NCBI GenBank assembly: GCA_026874595.1
Contig: CM049307.1
Coordinates: forward strand, 96,816,330 to 96,880,329
DNA length: 64,000 nt
Direction of reading: 5' to 3'
Source: Sipunculus nudus
Lineage: Eukaryota; Annelida; Sipuncula; Golfingiida; Sipunculidae
Part shown: piece by piece, positions 37,046-49,769 of the stretch
Numbering within the stretch: the first letter of the stretch is position 1
Layout of the letters: every line of letters starts with the position of its first letter
Notes under the pieces: model-generated
Told to the model about the DNA's origin: nothing
The model's input: only the letters and a program-made list of their open reading frames with translations
Database searches by the model: none
Position numbers and translations under genes: made by a program

Positions 37046-38832
37046 AAGGTAGGTATATGTGATAGGATGGATGTAATTTTTTATGCGCAATATGTAATTT
37101 TCTTTAAATTTGATAGTACACATTTAATTATAATTGACAAACGAAATGTCATGATCTTCACATATAATGAAATATTGAGAAGGCAAGCTTGGCAAAGGTC
37201 CCAAGAGGTCAATATATTGATGTTATTTGGTCTAAACTCAATATTTGTCTTTCGTTTCCATCTGTATTCTTCTGATGTATCAACATAAACACTGACAACT
37301 ACCTTAATAATTTGCTCATATTCTTCCAGAATATTAATTTTAATTTTATATTTCTGTTTGATTATAGCAATGCCAATAATATTGGCAGTAGTAATTAATG
37401 CAAGCATATCTGATTTTATAATTATCTGTGAGAAAAACAGTCTTTGATCTGTTTTTATCACAGAAAAAACCCAAACATAGATTTATGTGAAATAGAATGG
37501 GCTGAATTTGTGATTCAATTCCATGTAATCTTATTTAAATGATTTTCCCAAGTTCAAGCCCACCAAAAAACTAGCCCAAACATTCAGACTCCATTCAGGA
37601 ATGGAATCCAAACACCTATTGGTGAAAGTTTCCCCTCTTATTTGACACAACCCCAAATGGGAATCTCATGTAAATTAAAAGGAAGGTCTATGCAAATTAG
37701 CTAAAAACACCCAAATATGGTGGTTCCCTCATAAATACCAATGACGTCACCCAAGAATAGACCCTCCTAAGCCTTCCCAGCGTGCCTTGCCAGGCTGTAA
37801 ACAGGAGCTAATGAAGGTAAATATTGTCTGGTTTTCTTGAGAGTAAGTGCCAATAATTTTATACACACTGAACATTTGAGTTACATTTTATATCTCAACT
37901 GAGTCAACACAGCTGTATTATGTGTAATATGTAGAGGTTGTTACATGTCCTCTCGCTGAACGCTTAATATCATGGTCTGAACCACTTTGGTCAGATCTGA
38001 CCAAGCTTTAGAGGGTGAACTCTCCACCTTAGGAGCTGTAATATATGCAAACAAGAAAGAACAAATAGAATTGTTTGCGTTACAGGCCTGTAGCTAACCC
38101 ACAACCTGCTCCATGACAGTGCAGGATTGTTGAAACCAAAAGATTTGAACCTTGAAGTGTGTGCTATTAAGAGTTGGACTAAACTATATAACTATGGCAG
38201 TCTTTTTCCAGCATGATTATTTCTCGTGATGAACAAGTGGATGAAATATCAGTAATATGATCACACTGTGTGCTGAAAACACTGGTATTTTATAATTTTA
38301 GGTACCTGTAGCAAAACACCACTAAACACATTATTTATTTCAAATTTGAAGAAAAAAACTGGCATTCATTGATAAGTTATCAAATGATAAATATACAAAT
38401 GCAGTACTGTATTAATAATTTGTTAAATAAAAGTAAACAAAAGTGTATTGTACACTGGATAAAGTGCTCAGCTTGATAACCATTGATACCACAAGGGGCA
38501 GCATCTTAGCCAGCATAAATGGCTTTTGTATCCGCCAGTCAACCAACTGCAACAGGAAACATTCTTGTTTAACTTTATTTCATACATTTATAATACAGTA
38601 TTGCATAGATATATTCAACTGATGATAATTTATCAATTGATGCCAGTTTTTGGCTTCAGATTTGAAATTAACTGGCTGTTTTTTGGTGTTTCTTCAAAAC
38701 ATACACTGATGTTTTGGGTGTTTTAGAGGACAGCCAAATTGCTGCATCTCAGCAGCTTGAAAAAAAATTACATTGGTCTAAATAAACTGTTATTTAGACC
38801 TGTGGTAGTGCTAATAATTTGTTTGATTACAG
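37046..38832 (+). other. Probable 5' intron of the WD40 gene
   Basis: AT-rich, no coding frame of note. The acceptor GATTACAG just before 38833 opens the exon holding the WD40 start codon, so a non-coding first exon upstream is likely. A second donor-like AAG|GTAAAT near 37818 could belong to another 5' UTR exon. Confidence 0.4.
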
Positions 38833-38881
38833 TGCCTCCTCAACATGGTCTGTCAGTGATGCTTACTTGGTGATTTCTGTC

Positions 38882-38936
38882 ATGGCTCGAAGAAGATTGG
38901 AAGCGGCGATACAGGCAGGGAAGGCTATAGATGAAG
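38882..38936 (+). CDS. WD40 gene coding exon 1 (residues 1-19)
   Basis: MARRRLEAAIQAGKAIDE, then a split Gly codon at donor GTGAGG. The exon probably starts at 38833 with 49 bases of 5' UTR. Confidence 0.85.
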
Positions 38937-41900
38937 GTGAGGATGTAGTAATGTTCTCATTAGTAAATTTATGATTATGCTTTGTGATCATAATATGAAG
39001 AAAAAATAGTCTGAATGTATGATTGACTCCACCAATACTACAACATTACACTTTGTGTGTAATAATTTTTTTGATGATTAACAGAAGAAATGTTTTGACA
39101 TATTTGACAAGGTTACTTAAATATCTCTTTAATATATTCATTTAAAATTTTCATTTATAATCTTATATCAGTCTGTTTAGGTATTTAAAAATGTAAATTA
39201 GGTAAGTTTGACTTATTTAGAAAAGAATACCACTTGGACTGCTGCATCTTGATATTTCAATCAATTATTCCATCTACTCATCTATGTGTGTGGAATGACT
39301 TAAAAGTATCTATGTTGTTGTTTGACAGGAAAGGACATTCAAGCAAGTTTCACCAAAGTAGATAAAACTGTCACCCACACCTTTGAGGAGTATTATGATG
39401 GAGTGTTCTCTCTACAATTCTCCTACGATGGGGAGTATTTGGTGACTGGGTATGGTGACAGTGGAATTGAGGTAAGACATGCAGAGAGAAAAACAGGGAG
39501 ACAACAGAGGAATACATAAGGTGTCAGAATGATATATTCAGTGTGTGTGTAACTGTGTATGTGTATGAGTGGACTGACACAGTATGTGAGAAATAACCTG
39601 AAGGAGAGAAAGGTAGGCATGCAGAAAAGAATGGGGATATGAGTTGAGACAAGTAGATGGAGAGAGAAAAACAGGGGAAAGAAGGACAGATTTATAAACA
39701 CACAAAAAGATGGAGACAGAGTGAGAGAAGGAGGGAATGAGAGAGATAGTGACAAAGATAGAGGGAAAGAGAGGGACAAAGAGAGAAAGACAGACAGACA
39801 GGGAGAGAGACAGAGAAATGGAGAGATAGAGAATATAATTGTATAAGTCATTTGTGGTTATTGAGGCAAAGGTCAGAAAACCTTATAAATAATAATAAAT
39901 TTATCTTTCTGTTGGTTATCTTTTATATTCTGCTTTATAAAATCATTCCTGAACAGATTCTGAACACAACAAGTGGCAGAGTGGTTGGTGAGGTACACAA
40001 ACACAGGTACGGGTCGACGCCCATCACGTGTATCCGGTTCAATCCCATTGACCACAATATCTTCTTTGCTGCCAGCTCAGAGGGTAAAGTTTATGCTTCC
40101 AGTCTTCATGACAACACCAGTGATGTCGTTGTTGAAGGTATGTCAATAATTAATGTGTTAATCCATCAATAAATACACCAGCTGTATATTTTTTTAAATA
40201 GTCTGATACAAGTAAAATCACTGGATGTTGAAGCTGAGTGGAGTGGATGCAAATGATGCCATAATTTAAGTATGTATATATAAAATGAAATACTAACGAG
40301 AGTTGCTGCATTCTTTGTATGAGGTCTAGCTATCAGAGTTTCACATGTACATAATTTGCACAACAAAAATGTACAACTTTTTACCTTAACAGTTTGTCTT
40401 ATACACCTGTATACCATAACCATTCAGTCCAGTGCCCTTAATGAATGTGGTAAAAATGTGTGAGTGTTTTATGTTTATATCATGAATATATCGAGTATTT
40501 GATTTATTTTATCTTTCAGAGGTCCATAATCAGATTAACTGTCTTGACTTTGACTCACAGGGAAGTCAGTTTGCAACTGGAGGGAAAGATTTGAATGTAC
40601 GCATTTATGACACAAAAACCCAGGAGGTAAGACCATATAGACTGTAACAGTTCAGTTAAAAGAGAAATTCAGATGATACATTTTCTTAAAATAAAACCCG
40701 TGGTATAACCTTTGTATGTCTCATATTATACAAAAGTATGAAGAAACATGTGTATGTTTGAAAGAAAACCCTCTAAATAGTGTTGTGAATCTCTTTTTTT
40801 TTTATTCTTAATCATCAACTCTAATTTGTATTGTTGTTTTATTACATTACTTTTATGAACAAATAGTTTTCCTTGAAATTCATTGGACAATATTGTGAGA
40901 AGGAAGGGGTAGAATTAAATTATATTTTACCAACAAAAATTTTAATTTAATCCAAAAGAAACTAGATGAATATTGACATTGAATAGTTACCGGTATCAAG
41001 GCGCCAAAAAATATTGGTTTGGTTCTCAGGCATTTTTTCAGAAATCAATGCAGGCAGGTGTTTTTTTTTTAATTTTTATATGTTTTGATAAAAATGTCAA
41101 ATGATAAGGGAAAAGCATGAAAATAACAGATTTATTTTGCTAAACAAGTAAAAGCACTACATAACAAAGAAAAATGTATGATTTTATCTTCTTGGATGAA
41201 ATGTTCGAGTGGCTAGAGCTCAAAATTGGTAAGTTTCTATTGAAAATCAAAATAAAAATTGTTGTAGCAGGGGTTTAAAATTGATGCGGGCGGTGCTTGA
41301 GAACCATACCTTTTATTTTTTTTGGCCTCATAGGTAAATTTAGCTAGCTGACATGCCATGATGGTCTGATGCAAGCCAGTTCTTTGATTTCTGATTTGTC
41401 TTATTTATAAACTTATGCCCCTGGTAAATAAGGTGTAATTGAATAATAAATTTTCAGCTTATGTTTTTATAGATATTTAACATGTATGTTTATTATTATA
41501 AATTTATTGCCTATGAATTTAAGAAGAGTTTCTCCTTTATTAAACAAATCTCAAGCCCATTACAGGTATTTTAAATTAGTGCTCAGATTATTGTTATTTT
41601 TAAAGTGTAACACTGTGATTGGCACCCTCAAAGTGTTATGCACTATTCTGTTACAAGTGGTTTGAGAAATTAATTATAATGCTACTGCAGCTGGTGACAA
41701 CATATGAAGGGCTGGATCAGCTTGCTGCCAGCCAGTCAGTGATGGGACACTCAGCGAGAATATTTGCTCTGCGATATCACCCAGACCACAATCATCTGTT
41801 TATAACAGCTGGATGGGATAATCATATCAAGGTAATAGTCTGGGTAGACAGGGACAATAGAACACCATACTTTCTGATATACAAAACTCTTTTGTTAGTA

Positions 41901-43764
41901 TTTGTTCATTGGATGGTTTCAAATAAAAATTTTGGTTTGTTCCACTTGTATCATGAAAATTTGCCATGTTAATACACTTTATTAGTTAGTCAACATGAAA
42001 TTAAATTTAATTCAGAGTAACTGACTTAGTTTTTGGATCATTTATTGGACATAAACCTCATTATATACCTTAAAAACTATAATATTTAATTTAAACTGTT
42101 TTTTGTGACCAACTGAAATCTGTTGAATTTTGAGGGCTGTTTGATCAACAGTCTTAGAATATGTACTTCAAATTTTCTATTCCTGAGCATTTCATATCAA
42201 GGCAAAGATTAACACAAATGAAATCATTTCATAATGTATAATTTCAAAATATGGGTATGGTCATATAAAATATGACTAAGCTACTGCATTTGTGTTCCCC
42301 ATTAAACATGTGAATAATTTCACCCTAGTGTGGTATTTGATCATATTTTATACAAATTTTTGGTTTTCAGTTAATTTTTGTATAAAAAGTCTTATGATAT
42401 ATATCTTAACTCAAAGTGATTGAATAACATTATTTCTGTTACCAGGTATGGGATGCAAGGACCTGTGATGGAGTCAACAGAACCATTCCAGGGCCACACA
42501 TCTGTGGTGACAGCATGGATATCAGGGTAAAAAAAAAAACAACAAACATTCGCGACTATTGATTGGTCTCAATCCCCCATCCCCTAATAAAGATGAGATT
42601 ATCAGGTGCTGCCATCTACTGTTTTGCCTAGCAACTAAAATATTTTTAAACCTAAAGGACCAGGTAGTTCATGACATCTATTGGTCATTGATTGTATTAA
42701 AAGGGGGCTGTGCTAATTTTAAGGTATTGCTAAACCAATAATCAATCAAATGGATAAGCTTGTGAAAAAGAAAGACCTACTCCCATACAAGGACTTCATA
42801 ATCATACTTTCAAAGACCTAAATAACATCGTATAATAAAATGTAATATTCCACTGAGCAAGCACAACTGATATTTTAAAGTTTACAAATGTTTCTTGAAT
42901 TTCAGAATAACCAAATCTTAACGGGATCCTGGGTAGCCCACGATGCCTTGCAGATCTGGGACTTTGCGGAGGGAGAACTGCTGCAGACAATTCCGTTTAA
43001 CAAGGATGGTGCAGAGCACCTTTACTGTGCACAGTTTTGCGAGAACAACGTGGTCCTCGCTGGGGGAACTGGGACCAACAGCATCAGGGCCATTAATACA
43101 AGCACAGGAAAGGTAGGTGTCATTAGGCAGTCTGAGACAGAGCATCTGGTTGTTGTAAATTATTGATTGACATCTTGATTTTTACAGTATACATCGTGGT
43201 ACATTTATCTTGGGATTGAGCACAAGCATACCTCGTAAATAGCTTTTCCCAAGTTTGTTTCATTTATAGACAAAAATATGAAAAATGAGTTTGTCTCATA
43301 AAAGGAAAAACATGCTTTAAAAGAGGGGAATAGGTTGTATGGAACCATGGAAATATCCAAACGTTCTCCAAATTTGAAACATAATATTGAAATATTGAAT
43401 TAAATTAAAATTGATTTTATCAACAGAGACATAATGTAGATATCTACAAACTTTGCAAACACATGAAAAATCAATGATCAAGTAATTTTTGCCTTGTCAA
43501 TATAATAGTTAAATAAAATATTTAAAATAAACATATAACATTTTGCAATAAAAAGGAATTGCAGGAATACCTCATATGATACTAAATTAGTAACTTATAT
43601 TTTTCATTCAAGAAATATTGATTAATCAGGGTAGATGAAGTAATATTGAATATTACTTTGTTATAAGTAATCTGTATATCAACACCTGTAAAATGAGTCT
43701 TTCTGAGCATTTCTGCACTTTTACTGACCAGTTCACCTTTATATATAATATACTTGTTTATGTG

Positions 43765-43815
<51 letters not shown>

Positions 43816-43986
43816 TTATAAAATTACAGATCAAATATTTATATGACTAATATCAACGTTTCTGAACAGATGATTGGAGAGGTGAAAATGGGGAAGGCTG
43901 TCCAGGCAATGGACAGCACAAACGGCGGACGGAAATTCGCAGTAGGGGCCATGGACAACAAGCTGGTCATGGGCAGCATGTCGTAA
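38882..43986 (+). CDS. WD40-repeat protein, complete, 8 coding exons, 343 aa
   Basis: A cytosolic-looking seven-bladed beta-propeller with no signal peptide or membrane segment. Exons: 38882-38936, 39329-39471, 39957-40137, 40520-40626, 41691-41831, 42446-42526, 42906-43112, 43870-43986. All junctions are GT-AG and the phase is kept throughout. Blades lie at about 45-69, 88-116, 131-158, 182-213, 230-256, 272-303 and 314-340. The best repeat is GHS (181-183) ... IKVWD (208-212), with another at LQIWDF. The N-terminus MARRRLEAAIQAGKAIDEG is a short basic helix. The start is the only in-frame ATG before the first blade in this exon; upstream ATGs run into stops. I do not recognise a named human orthologue. 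WD40 propellers are protein-interaction platforms; the specific role is unknown. Confidence 0.9.
39329..39471 (+). CDS. WD40 gene coding exon 2 (residues 19-66), blade 1
   Basis: Encodes FSLQFSYDGEYLVTGYGDSG, a typical WD-blade strand pair. Acceptor TTGACAG, donor GTAAGA. Confidence 0.9.
39655..39830 (+). repeat. Purine-rich (GA/GACA) tract in WD40 intron 2
   Basis: The plus strand is almost all purine, with GAGAGA, GACAGACAGACAG and similar. The opposite-strand frame rich in Ser, Leu and Phe (39423-39851) is a translation of this low-complexity tract. Confidence 0.85.
39957..40137 (+). CDS. WD40 gene coding exon 3 (residues 67-127), blade 2
   Basis: Encodes ILNTTSGRVVGEVHKHRYG and PITCIRFNPIDHNIFFAASS. 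Acceptor CTGAACAG, donor GTATGT, ending in phase 1. Confidence 0.9.
40520..40626 (+). CDS. WD40 gene coding exon 4 (residues 127-162), blade 3
   Basis: Encodes INCLDFDSQGSQFATGGKD and VRIYDTKTQE, a canonical blade with an YD dipeptide in place of WD. Confidence 0.9.
41000..41327. mobile_element. Inverted-repeat MITE in WD40 intron 4
   Basis: The left end has GCGCCAAAAAATATTGG, then TTTGGTTCTCAGGCA. The right end, reverse complemented, has GGCCAAAAAAAATAAAAGG, then TATGGTTCTCAAGCA. The imperfect terminal inverted repeats are about 33 bp long with a 260-bp AT-rich interior. No clear target duplication was seen and there is no coding frame. Confidence 0.55.
41691..41831 (+). CDS. WD40 gene coding exon 5 (residues 163-209), blade 4
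   Basis: Encodes MGHSARIFALRYHPDHNHLF and ITAGWDNHIK. The GH and the following VWD on exon 6 make the most canonical WD repeat of the protein. Confidence 0.93.
42446..42526 (+). CDS. WD40 gene coding exon 6 (residues 210-236)
   Basis: Encodes VWDARTCDGVNRTIPGPHIC and GDSMDIR, ending blade 4 and opening blade 5. Acceptor TTACCAG, donor GTAAAA. Confidence 0.9.
42906..43112 (+). CDS. WD40 gene coding exon 7 (residues 237-305), blades 5-6
   Basis: Encodes NNQILTGSWVAHDALQIWDF, then HLYCAQFCENNVVLAGGTG and NSIRAINTSTGK. Acceptor ATTTCAG, donor GTAGGT. Confidence 0.93.
43763..43816. repeat. (TA)n microsatellite
   Basis: An interrupted TA run in WD40 intron 7. Confidence 0.9.
43870..43986 (+). 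CDS. WD40 gene coding exon 8 (residues 306-343 and stop), blade 7
   Basis: Encodes MIGEVKMGKAVQAMDS and GRKFAVGAMDNKLVMGSMS, then TAA. Acceptor CTGAACAG; a TA microsatellite lies just upstream in intron 7. Confidence 0.9.
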   Translation: MIGEVKMGKAVQAMDSTNGGRKFAVGAMDNKLVMGSMS

Positions 43987-44252
43987 ACATCGCAGTAATG
44001 TGGACGCAATAAGAGGACGCTGTATGTGCAACACAAGTGTCAATAACTACAATAGTCTGCATTACAGGGCTGATACAAATTTAAGAAGCCAGTATGAAAA
44101 GATTCGACAGGCCAGACTAACACACAAACATCTGGCAGCTGTCTCACTAATCCAATAGGAATATTTTTTCAACTTTGCTTTTTTTTTTGCATAACACAAA
44201 ACAGTAATTCTTGCTTCCTGTGTGAACTATTTGCATATTAGTGCCCCCCTTA

Positions 44253-44301
<49 letters not shown>

Positions 44302-45450
44302 CACACATTTTTATCATTGAATGTACAACAATAATAATGTGCAATACTCACCTAAACTACACAATTTCCATTAATTAACTTTTAAGGTGCTTCTTGCCAT
44401 AGTGTTGTGCTTGTATATAGTATGCATTTACATTCAAGATTTTCATTATAATCTGTATATCAGGGTTAAATACTGCCCCCTCGTAGAAAATCTACATCAC
44501 ATATCAATTATTCAATTCCAGTTAACAAAGGGGAACACCTCAGGAATTTAATATAAATGCTGAACAATTTCATTGCATTAAAATGTATAGATGTTAAAAT
44601 ATTAGGACAAATATTATCAAGAGAACTGTAGGGAATTCATGCACAAATTGCTGTTGTGATGTGGTCATTAGATACATTTTTAAACATTTTTTAAATTTAA
44701 TATTTTCACAATAAGTGTAAATGTAATTTTATTAACCGTAGTGGTGTTAACACATTAAATTGGGATGACAGTTTAACATGCATGTTGCACATATGAGGTG
44801 CCCCGAGCATTGCTGTTATAATGTGTATGATTAGCGTGATCTCCCCTTTCATGCTCAATCTAAAAACAATCTAGAAACAGAGGTGATTAATCAACAAATT
44901 AAACATCTAGAGTAGCTGCTTAATTTAGAGCTAGGCTGTCTAAATCTAAGAACAGATTATTCTGGGCTAGAAAAAGAACAATTCATTCAGAAAGAGGGGT
45001 GATTTGACAGAAGATATTTTGTGCAGTCTAATGATCCAGCAAACTACCATAGCAGCAGGTACTCCTTTCCTTTAAGTTACAAATGAGATTTTGTCAGCCG
45101 TGTGCACTAGGATTATCCGGAGGGAGACTCAAGGAACAATCCATTAAATTTTTTAGGTAATTCGGAACACCATAATATGTTTTGTTTAAAAGGTTGTTTA
45201 CTATTGCAAAACAGGGCAATTTTTTTTATCCCAGCTAAGGCCAGAGTCATTCACTGGTATAAGGGCCTGCCCTTGTACTGGCAGGCATGGTTGACCTGTG
45301 ATGCATCCATGAAGAACACATTCCTTTGTCTCGCACTCATTTATAAATATTCTGCTTTTAGGTTGCAGAAATAAAATTTTGTTCAGGATCCTGGCAGAGG
45401 TGTTTATGTGGTCTCTGACCTCTCTCTAGTACTTCATACGTTTTAATAAA
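43987..45450 (+). other. Probable 3' UTR and downstream flank of the WD40 gene
   Basis: No AATAAA occurs in the first kilobase. The first canonical signals are at 45370-45375 (AATAAA) and near 45445, so the 3' UTR may be about 1.4 kb, or an ATTAAA variant (near 44576 or 44753) may be used. No other gene was seen. Confidence 0.35.
44254..44306. repeat. (AC)n(AT)n microsatellite
   Basis: About 15 AC units followed by AT units, within the probable 3' UTR of the WD40 gene. Confidence 0.95.
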
Positions 45451-47406
45451 CCTCTTCTTGTTGTGCAATGTAACAGCAGCTGTAGGTAATTATAGGATAT
45501 TATGTTGCACAAAGTATGGTATTCTCATAACTTATTGTTGTTCACATAAAATTTGCTTTTGCGTGTCTAGTCAAGCTTTGTAGCGGCTTTTATTGTACTG
45601 TTTGATAGGTTAACCCTTAAAGGGTTGCATATAATCACACACATAGCCATCAGACTTATGAGAATCTGACTTATAAGAATATAATTATGAGATGGTATTG
45701 AGCGTATGATATCAATTTTAGACTTCATGGCCTTGGGTTCAAATCCAGGCCTCATTAAATGGTAAAATCAGACATGGATGTGTTATTCTGTAGCTTTCCT
45801 CGACTCTGTGTGATGCTTCCAGTCCATGTGGATGTGGATGTCCTGTGGATGCTATAGATGTCCTAAAACCAAACATTCTTCTCAGATATACAAAACTCCT
45901 GCCATATGCTTTGGTCAAGAGGCAAGAGATTTCATCCTTGTGGAGAATACCTTGGCCTCAGGTTTTAAAATTCAGTAATAAAATTTTGACCATAAAACTG
46001 TTCATTACAACAGAAAGCTCCCAGACCAATTTAAAATTTATGGCTTTGGGAAAAGTATACTCTTTATTGACAGTAAGGCAGGTTTTTCTTGCATATATTC
46101 CAATGATCCTGTGGCAATGCCCAGTCAACAATTTATAACACATGCATCCTAAACATTTGTGTATATTCTAGATGGTCTTCCATAAAAATGCACAAGAATC
46201 ATTGGAGAGGCTTGGATTTTCTGTATTTTGAAGGATTCCACCAATAGTTGCACATTGAGGTAGCCTGTTTTATTTTTTTATGGTTTTTGTCAGACATTTG
46301 ACTTTTAAGTAATATTGTGCTCACTCTGGTAATATGAGATTTAAATATTTGGCTGTAAAATCTTATTGCTATGTTTTTTTTATATTTTGGGGGACCCTAT
46401 ATGAAGTTATAGTTTTGAACTGTATCAGATCTTGTGATTGTATTGGTTATAATGTTTTTGTAAATTATTGGTAAGAGCAAATATATAATCCACATCTATC
46501 ACATATGATTTATAAATATTCTTGAATGGTGATATTGTTAAGAATTATATTTTATAAAAAGTATGGTATTGGGCCCTTATTAATATTCAGAGTGTCTGCT
46601 TTTTTTCATTACACTAACTTTTTTACTGTTAACTCTCCATATAAACTGATGCCTTTACAAAAGGCATACTCAGTGGTGGAAATTATAGAGTGTACTTTTT
46701 TTTATACTTACGGCTTCTAAAATGGCTGATTAATGCATAGGAATTGTGGACCAGTTCATCCCATCCAAGCAAATAAGGATAAGTTTTTCTCCATACAAAC
46801 ATCATGCCATATATATTACAGCTGAACATATGTGAATTATTTGTGTTCATTTCATTTGAGTTCAATGGCTCCCACAAAGATGGATGTACTATTAATATGC
46901 ACAAGAAACAATGGAATATGATGATAAATTTAAAATGTCAGACAGCTGTGCCTGGTTTGACTTTGACCTCATGTTTATCAAGCAAGAATGACCTTGACCT
47001 TGTGGCCTGTAGAAACTCTAGAGTGCCTCATTTCTAGGATTTTAGGAGTGTCCTTTGCTTGGTATTTTTTTCACTTTTCAACTTTATAAAGTTTACACCA
47101 ATAAAATGGTTGATAAAGTTTGTATTATTCTTTCATGAGAAGTTCATGAGCTATGTATGGATAAGAATGATCAGTCTATGCATCAATGAGAACCTACAGC
47201 AACTGTGTATTTTGGGGTGTAGACATATAATTTTTATCTTTCTTTCTTCCCTTTCCTATCCCCGCGCCCCCACCCTTCCTTCCCTCCCAGTGTCTCATGT
47301 ATTGTATATAAACAGGCCATATAGATCTTGCTCTACTCCCCTTTAGGAGTGTGTGACCGTTGCAGAATGGGTCGTCGGTCTATGACTGCGTGATGTCCCT
47401 TATTTG
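45451..47406. other. Intergenic DNA, no gene seen
   Basis: AT-rich with short chance frames. A B-box-like GGTTCAAATCC near 45736 suggests a decayed tRNA-derived repeat. A short TGACCTTGACCTTG phrase near 46989 resembles the direct repeats of the family at 12640-13500. Confidence 0.35.
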
Positions 47407-47609
47407 CAGAAGCGGATCCAGTGGGCGGGGGTCCAGGGAGTCCGGAACCCCCCTTTTTCACCCAAAGCAACCTTTTTTAAGGGGTTTTAGACTTAATTTT
47501 GCGGCCTGGACCCCCCCCCTTTCCAGACCTGATGACCTTTTTTTTAGGATTTTCATTTGTCCTCCTGGTTTGGACCCCCCCCTTTTCCTAAATCCTGGAT
47601 CCGCCCCTG
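47407..47609. mobile_element. 203-bp hAT-like MITE
   Basis: The left end is CAGAAGCGGATCCAG. The right end, reverse complemented, is CAGGGGCGGATCCAGG, of the CAGGGGCGGATCCAG type typical of small hAT elements. ATTTG is repeated directly at both borders (47402-47406 and 47610-47614), shorter than the usual 8 bp. The interior has several C runs and CCTTTTTT blocks. Confidence 0.7.
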
Positions 47610-47639
47610 ATTTGAATCCTTTATCGGCATACATTCTGA

Positions 47640-49767
47640 AGCAGATATATATTTTTAGAGAAACGAACTTTTAATAATTAATTGGCATTACTTTAAATCA
47701 AACTGAAGCTACAGAAAGGAAAAGTTCACCGTGTTTTAAAGTATGTCCTGTCTGCAATGTTTATCAAAAGGTGTATTCGCCTTCTCGACATATATTTCAC
47801 ATTTTCCAAAGAAATGCAAAGGGTTACCTCCCCTAAATGACCTTATATCAACTGAAAATCTGGTATCTCAGAAGAAGGAAGCACAATAAAAAAAAACATA
47901 TGCAGTACAAACTGTAAAATGTCATCATAACAGCTACCGCCGATTTTATACAAGAAAAAAGTCAAATCTATTCATTAAATTAACGATTCACAAGGATATT
48001 CCTAAAAGATCTAAAGAACAAGTTTTTTGGCGTAATTATTATCAGATACCTTAATGTGATAAGGACATATATACGGAGATTTGGTGGAGATAATAACAAA
48101 ACACTCGAGTGCAGGAGATATGCAGTCGTGCGAACATGATAGCAAACCGAGCGGACGAAATAATCGCTGAGTGTGAGATAATATGTTCTGCGCGCGAGAT
48201 AATGAGTTATAAGTAAGAGATACATAAATAATATGTAATAACTGAATCAAATATGATGTGACGCAGTATTTATGGGAAAGGCCTGATCTGTGACTGGTGG
48301 CGGCACGCCTCGTAAAACTAATTGAGCTATCAAAGAGTAGAAGTTAGAACACCAATTAACGAGCGTTATCAGATAACCAATGAAAATAACGATAAAAAAG
48401 GATCCATAGCAAAAAAGGCATTGACTGTTAAAATGTATTTTCAAGAATAAAAAAAGAGTTGCATGTAGCGCCACCGGTTTTGCGTGATGCTTTTGAATGG
48501 TGACGGGCAAAGAGCCATCCTAACAATGGTCAAGGCTAGAAGTCAGCCAAACTTAATAATGAGAAAACCCTTTTCATCACGTTTTGTATAAAAAGCACCA
48601 GATAGAACAATAAAATGAGTGGTCATACTGACGTGCTTACTCTGCAACTAAAACGACCAACATCTGTTCAAACAAATAGTGAATTTTCAGAAGGAATATG
48701 CCAGCAGTTGACACCGTTCCTAGTTTGTGTCGGTGCAAACTAAGCAGAGTCACAAAACAACTTGATATTTTGTTTTAGTTATCTTATTGAAAGAATACTT
48801 GTCCATTCCCAAATGGCAATAAGGACATGAATAACAGCCCCGCCAGTGAAGTACTGCATTTTCAGCACTGCACTCCCATACTTTACAAGTAAAGTAGTAC
48901 ATTAATATTTCATGTTATATTCTTAATATACTGTCCCAAGAATAATATAAATACCTTTGTTTGTATAAAGTTCAAATAAATTCAATTAAAGTATCTTTTT
49001 GTGCAATATAGTTCCAAACTAATTTGTTTTTCGTTGCCTTACAACCAATCAAAGCTATAAAATAATTCTATTTTGCTTTATTTCCACTAAACAAAAACAC
49101 CATGCGTATTTATCGGACCATGTGACTGCAAGTGGGCGGACTTCGGCCATCCCCGCTAGTGGTCGTTTCTCCACATCTCGGCGCTTTAACTATCCCAAAG
49201 TCTTGATGACAGTTTATTCACCACAGGTCCGCGACAACCAGTTCCCTCCATTCTTCATAACTGTCTGTCCTCCTGTCTGTCTCTCTCATCATTAGTCATG
49301 TCTACTGTGTGAATCGTCCCTCAATCTCTTTTTTTTCTTCCTTGTATTTACCCTTGTAGGTTTATTTAGGTAGGCCTGCTTGAAGCACGTGAAAAGTGAC
49401 CATAACAGCTCAGTACAAATGTACCTTCCGTTTACGGTATAAACTCAGTATATATTCGTACGGTCCAATATTTTTCCTTACTGTGTTCCGTAGTTCCTCA
49501 TTGCCTCCTCCATAAGGGTATGCGTTCACACCTGTTCGTGTGTGTGTGTGTAACTGTGTATGTTCACAACATATAATGTACACATTAAGTAAATTCACCT
49601 ATACACGATTGAACCTGGGAATATGGGCTCAGTAAGTGTATACAAGAAACCCCACATTCCTTAGAATGCAGATTTCTAGTTTGTAATGTGGTCTATGTGG
49701 GAGACGTCAAGGATCTCCAGGGAGCGCCTCGTCTAACTCAGCTTCAAGGCTCCATGACTCGTTGACA
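47640..49767. other. Intergenic DNA with relic repeats, no gene seen
   Basis: At 48100-48215 GAGATAAT or GAGATA phrases recur with CGCGCGAG. At 48465-48535 a GCGCCACC, GACGGGCAAAGAGCC and AGAAGTCAGCC series looks like a decayed 3' end of the Helentron-like families. The frames at 47980-48510 show no protein features. Confidence 0.4.
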
Positions 49768-49769
49768 TA

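Noticed and set aside
37081-37461. 126-aa minus-strand frame
   Set aside because: AT-rich, Ile/Lys/Asn-dominated composition typical of chance frames, and no splice partner.
39423-39851. 142-aa minus-strand frame rich in Ser, Leu, Phe
   Set aside because: Opposite strand of a purine-rich low-complexity tract in an intron of the WD40 gene.
47360-47674. 104-aa Pro/Leu-rich frame
   Set aside because: Translation of the hAT-like MITE at 47407-47609.
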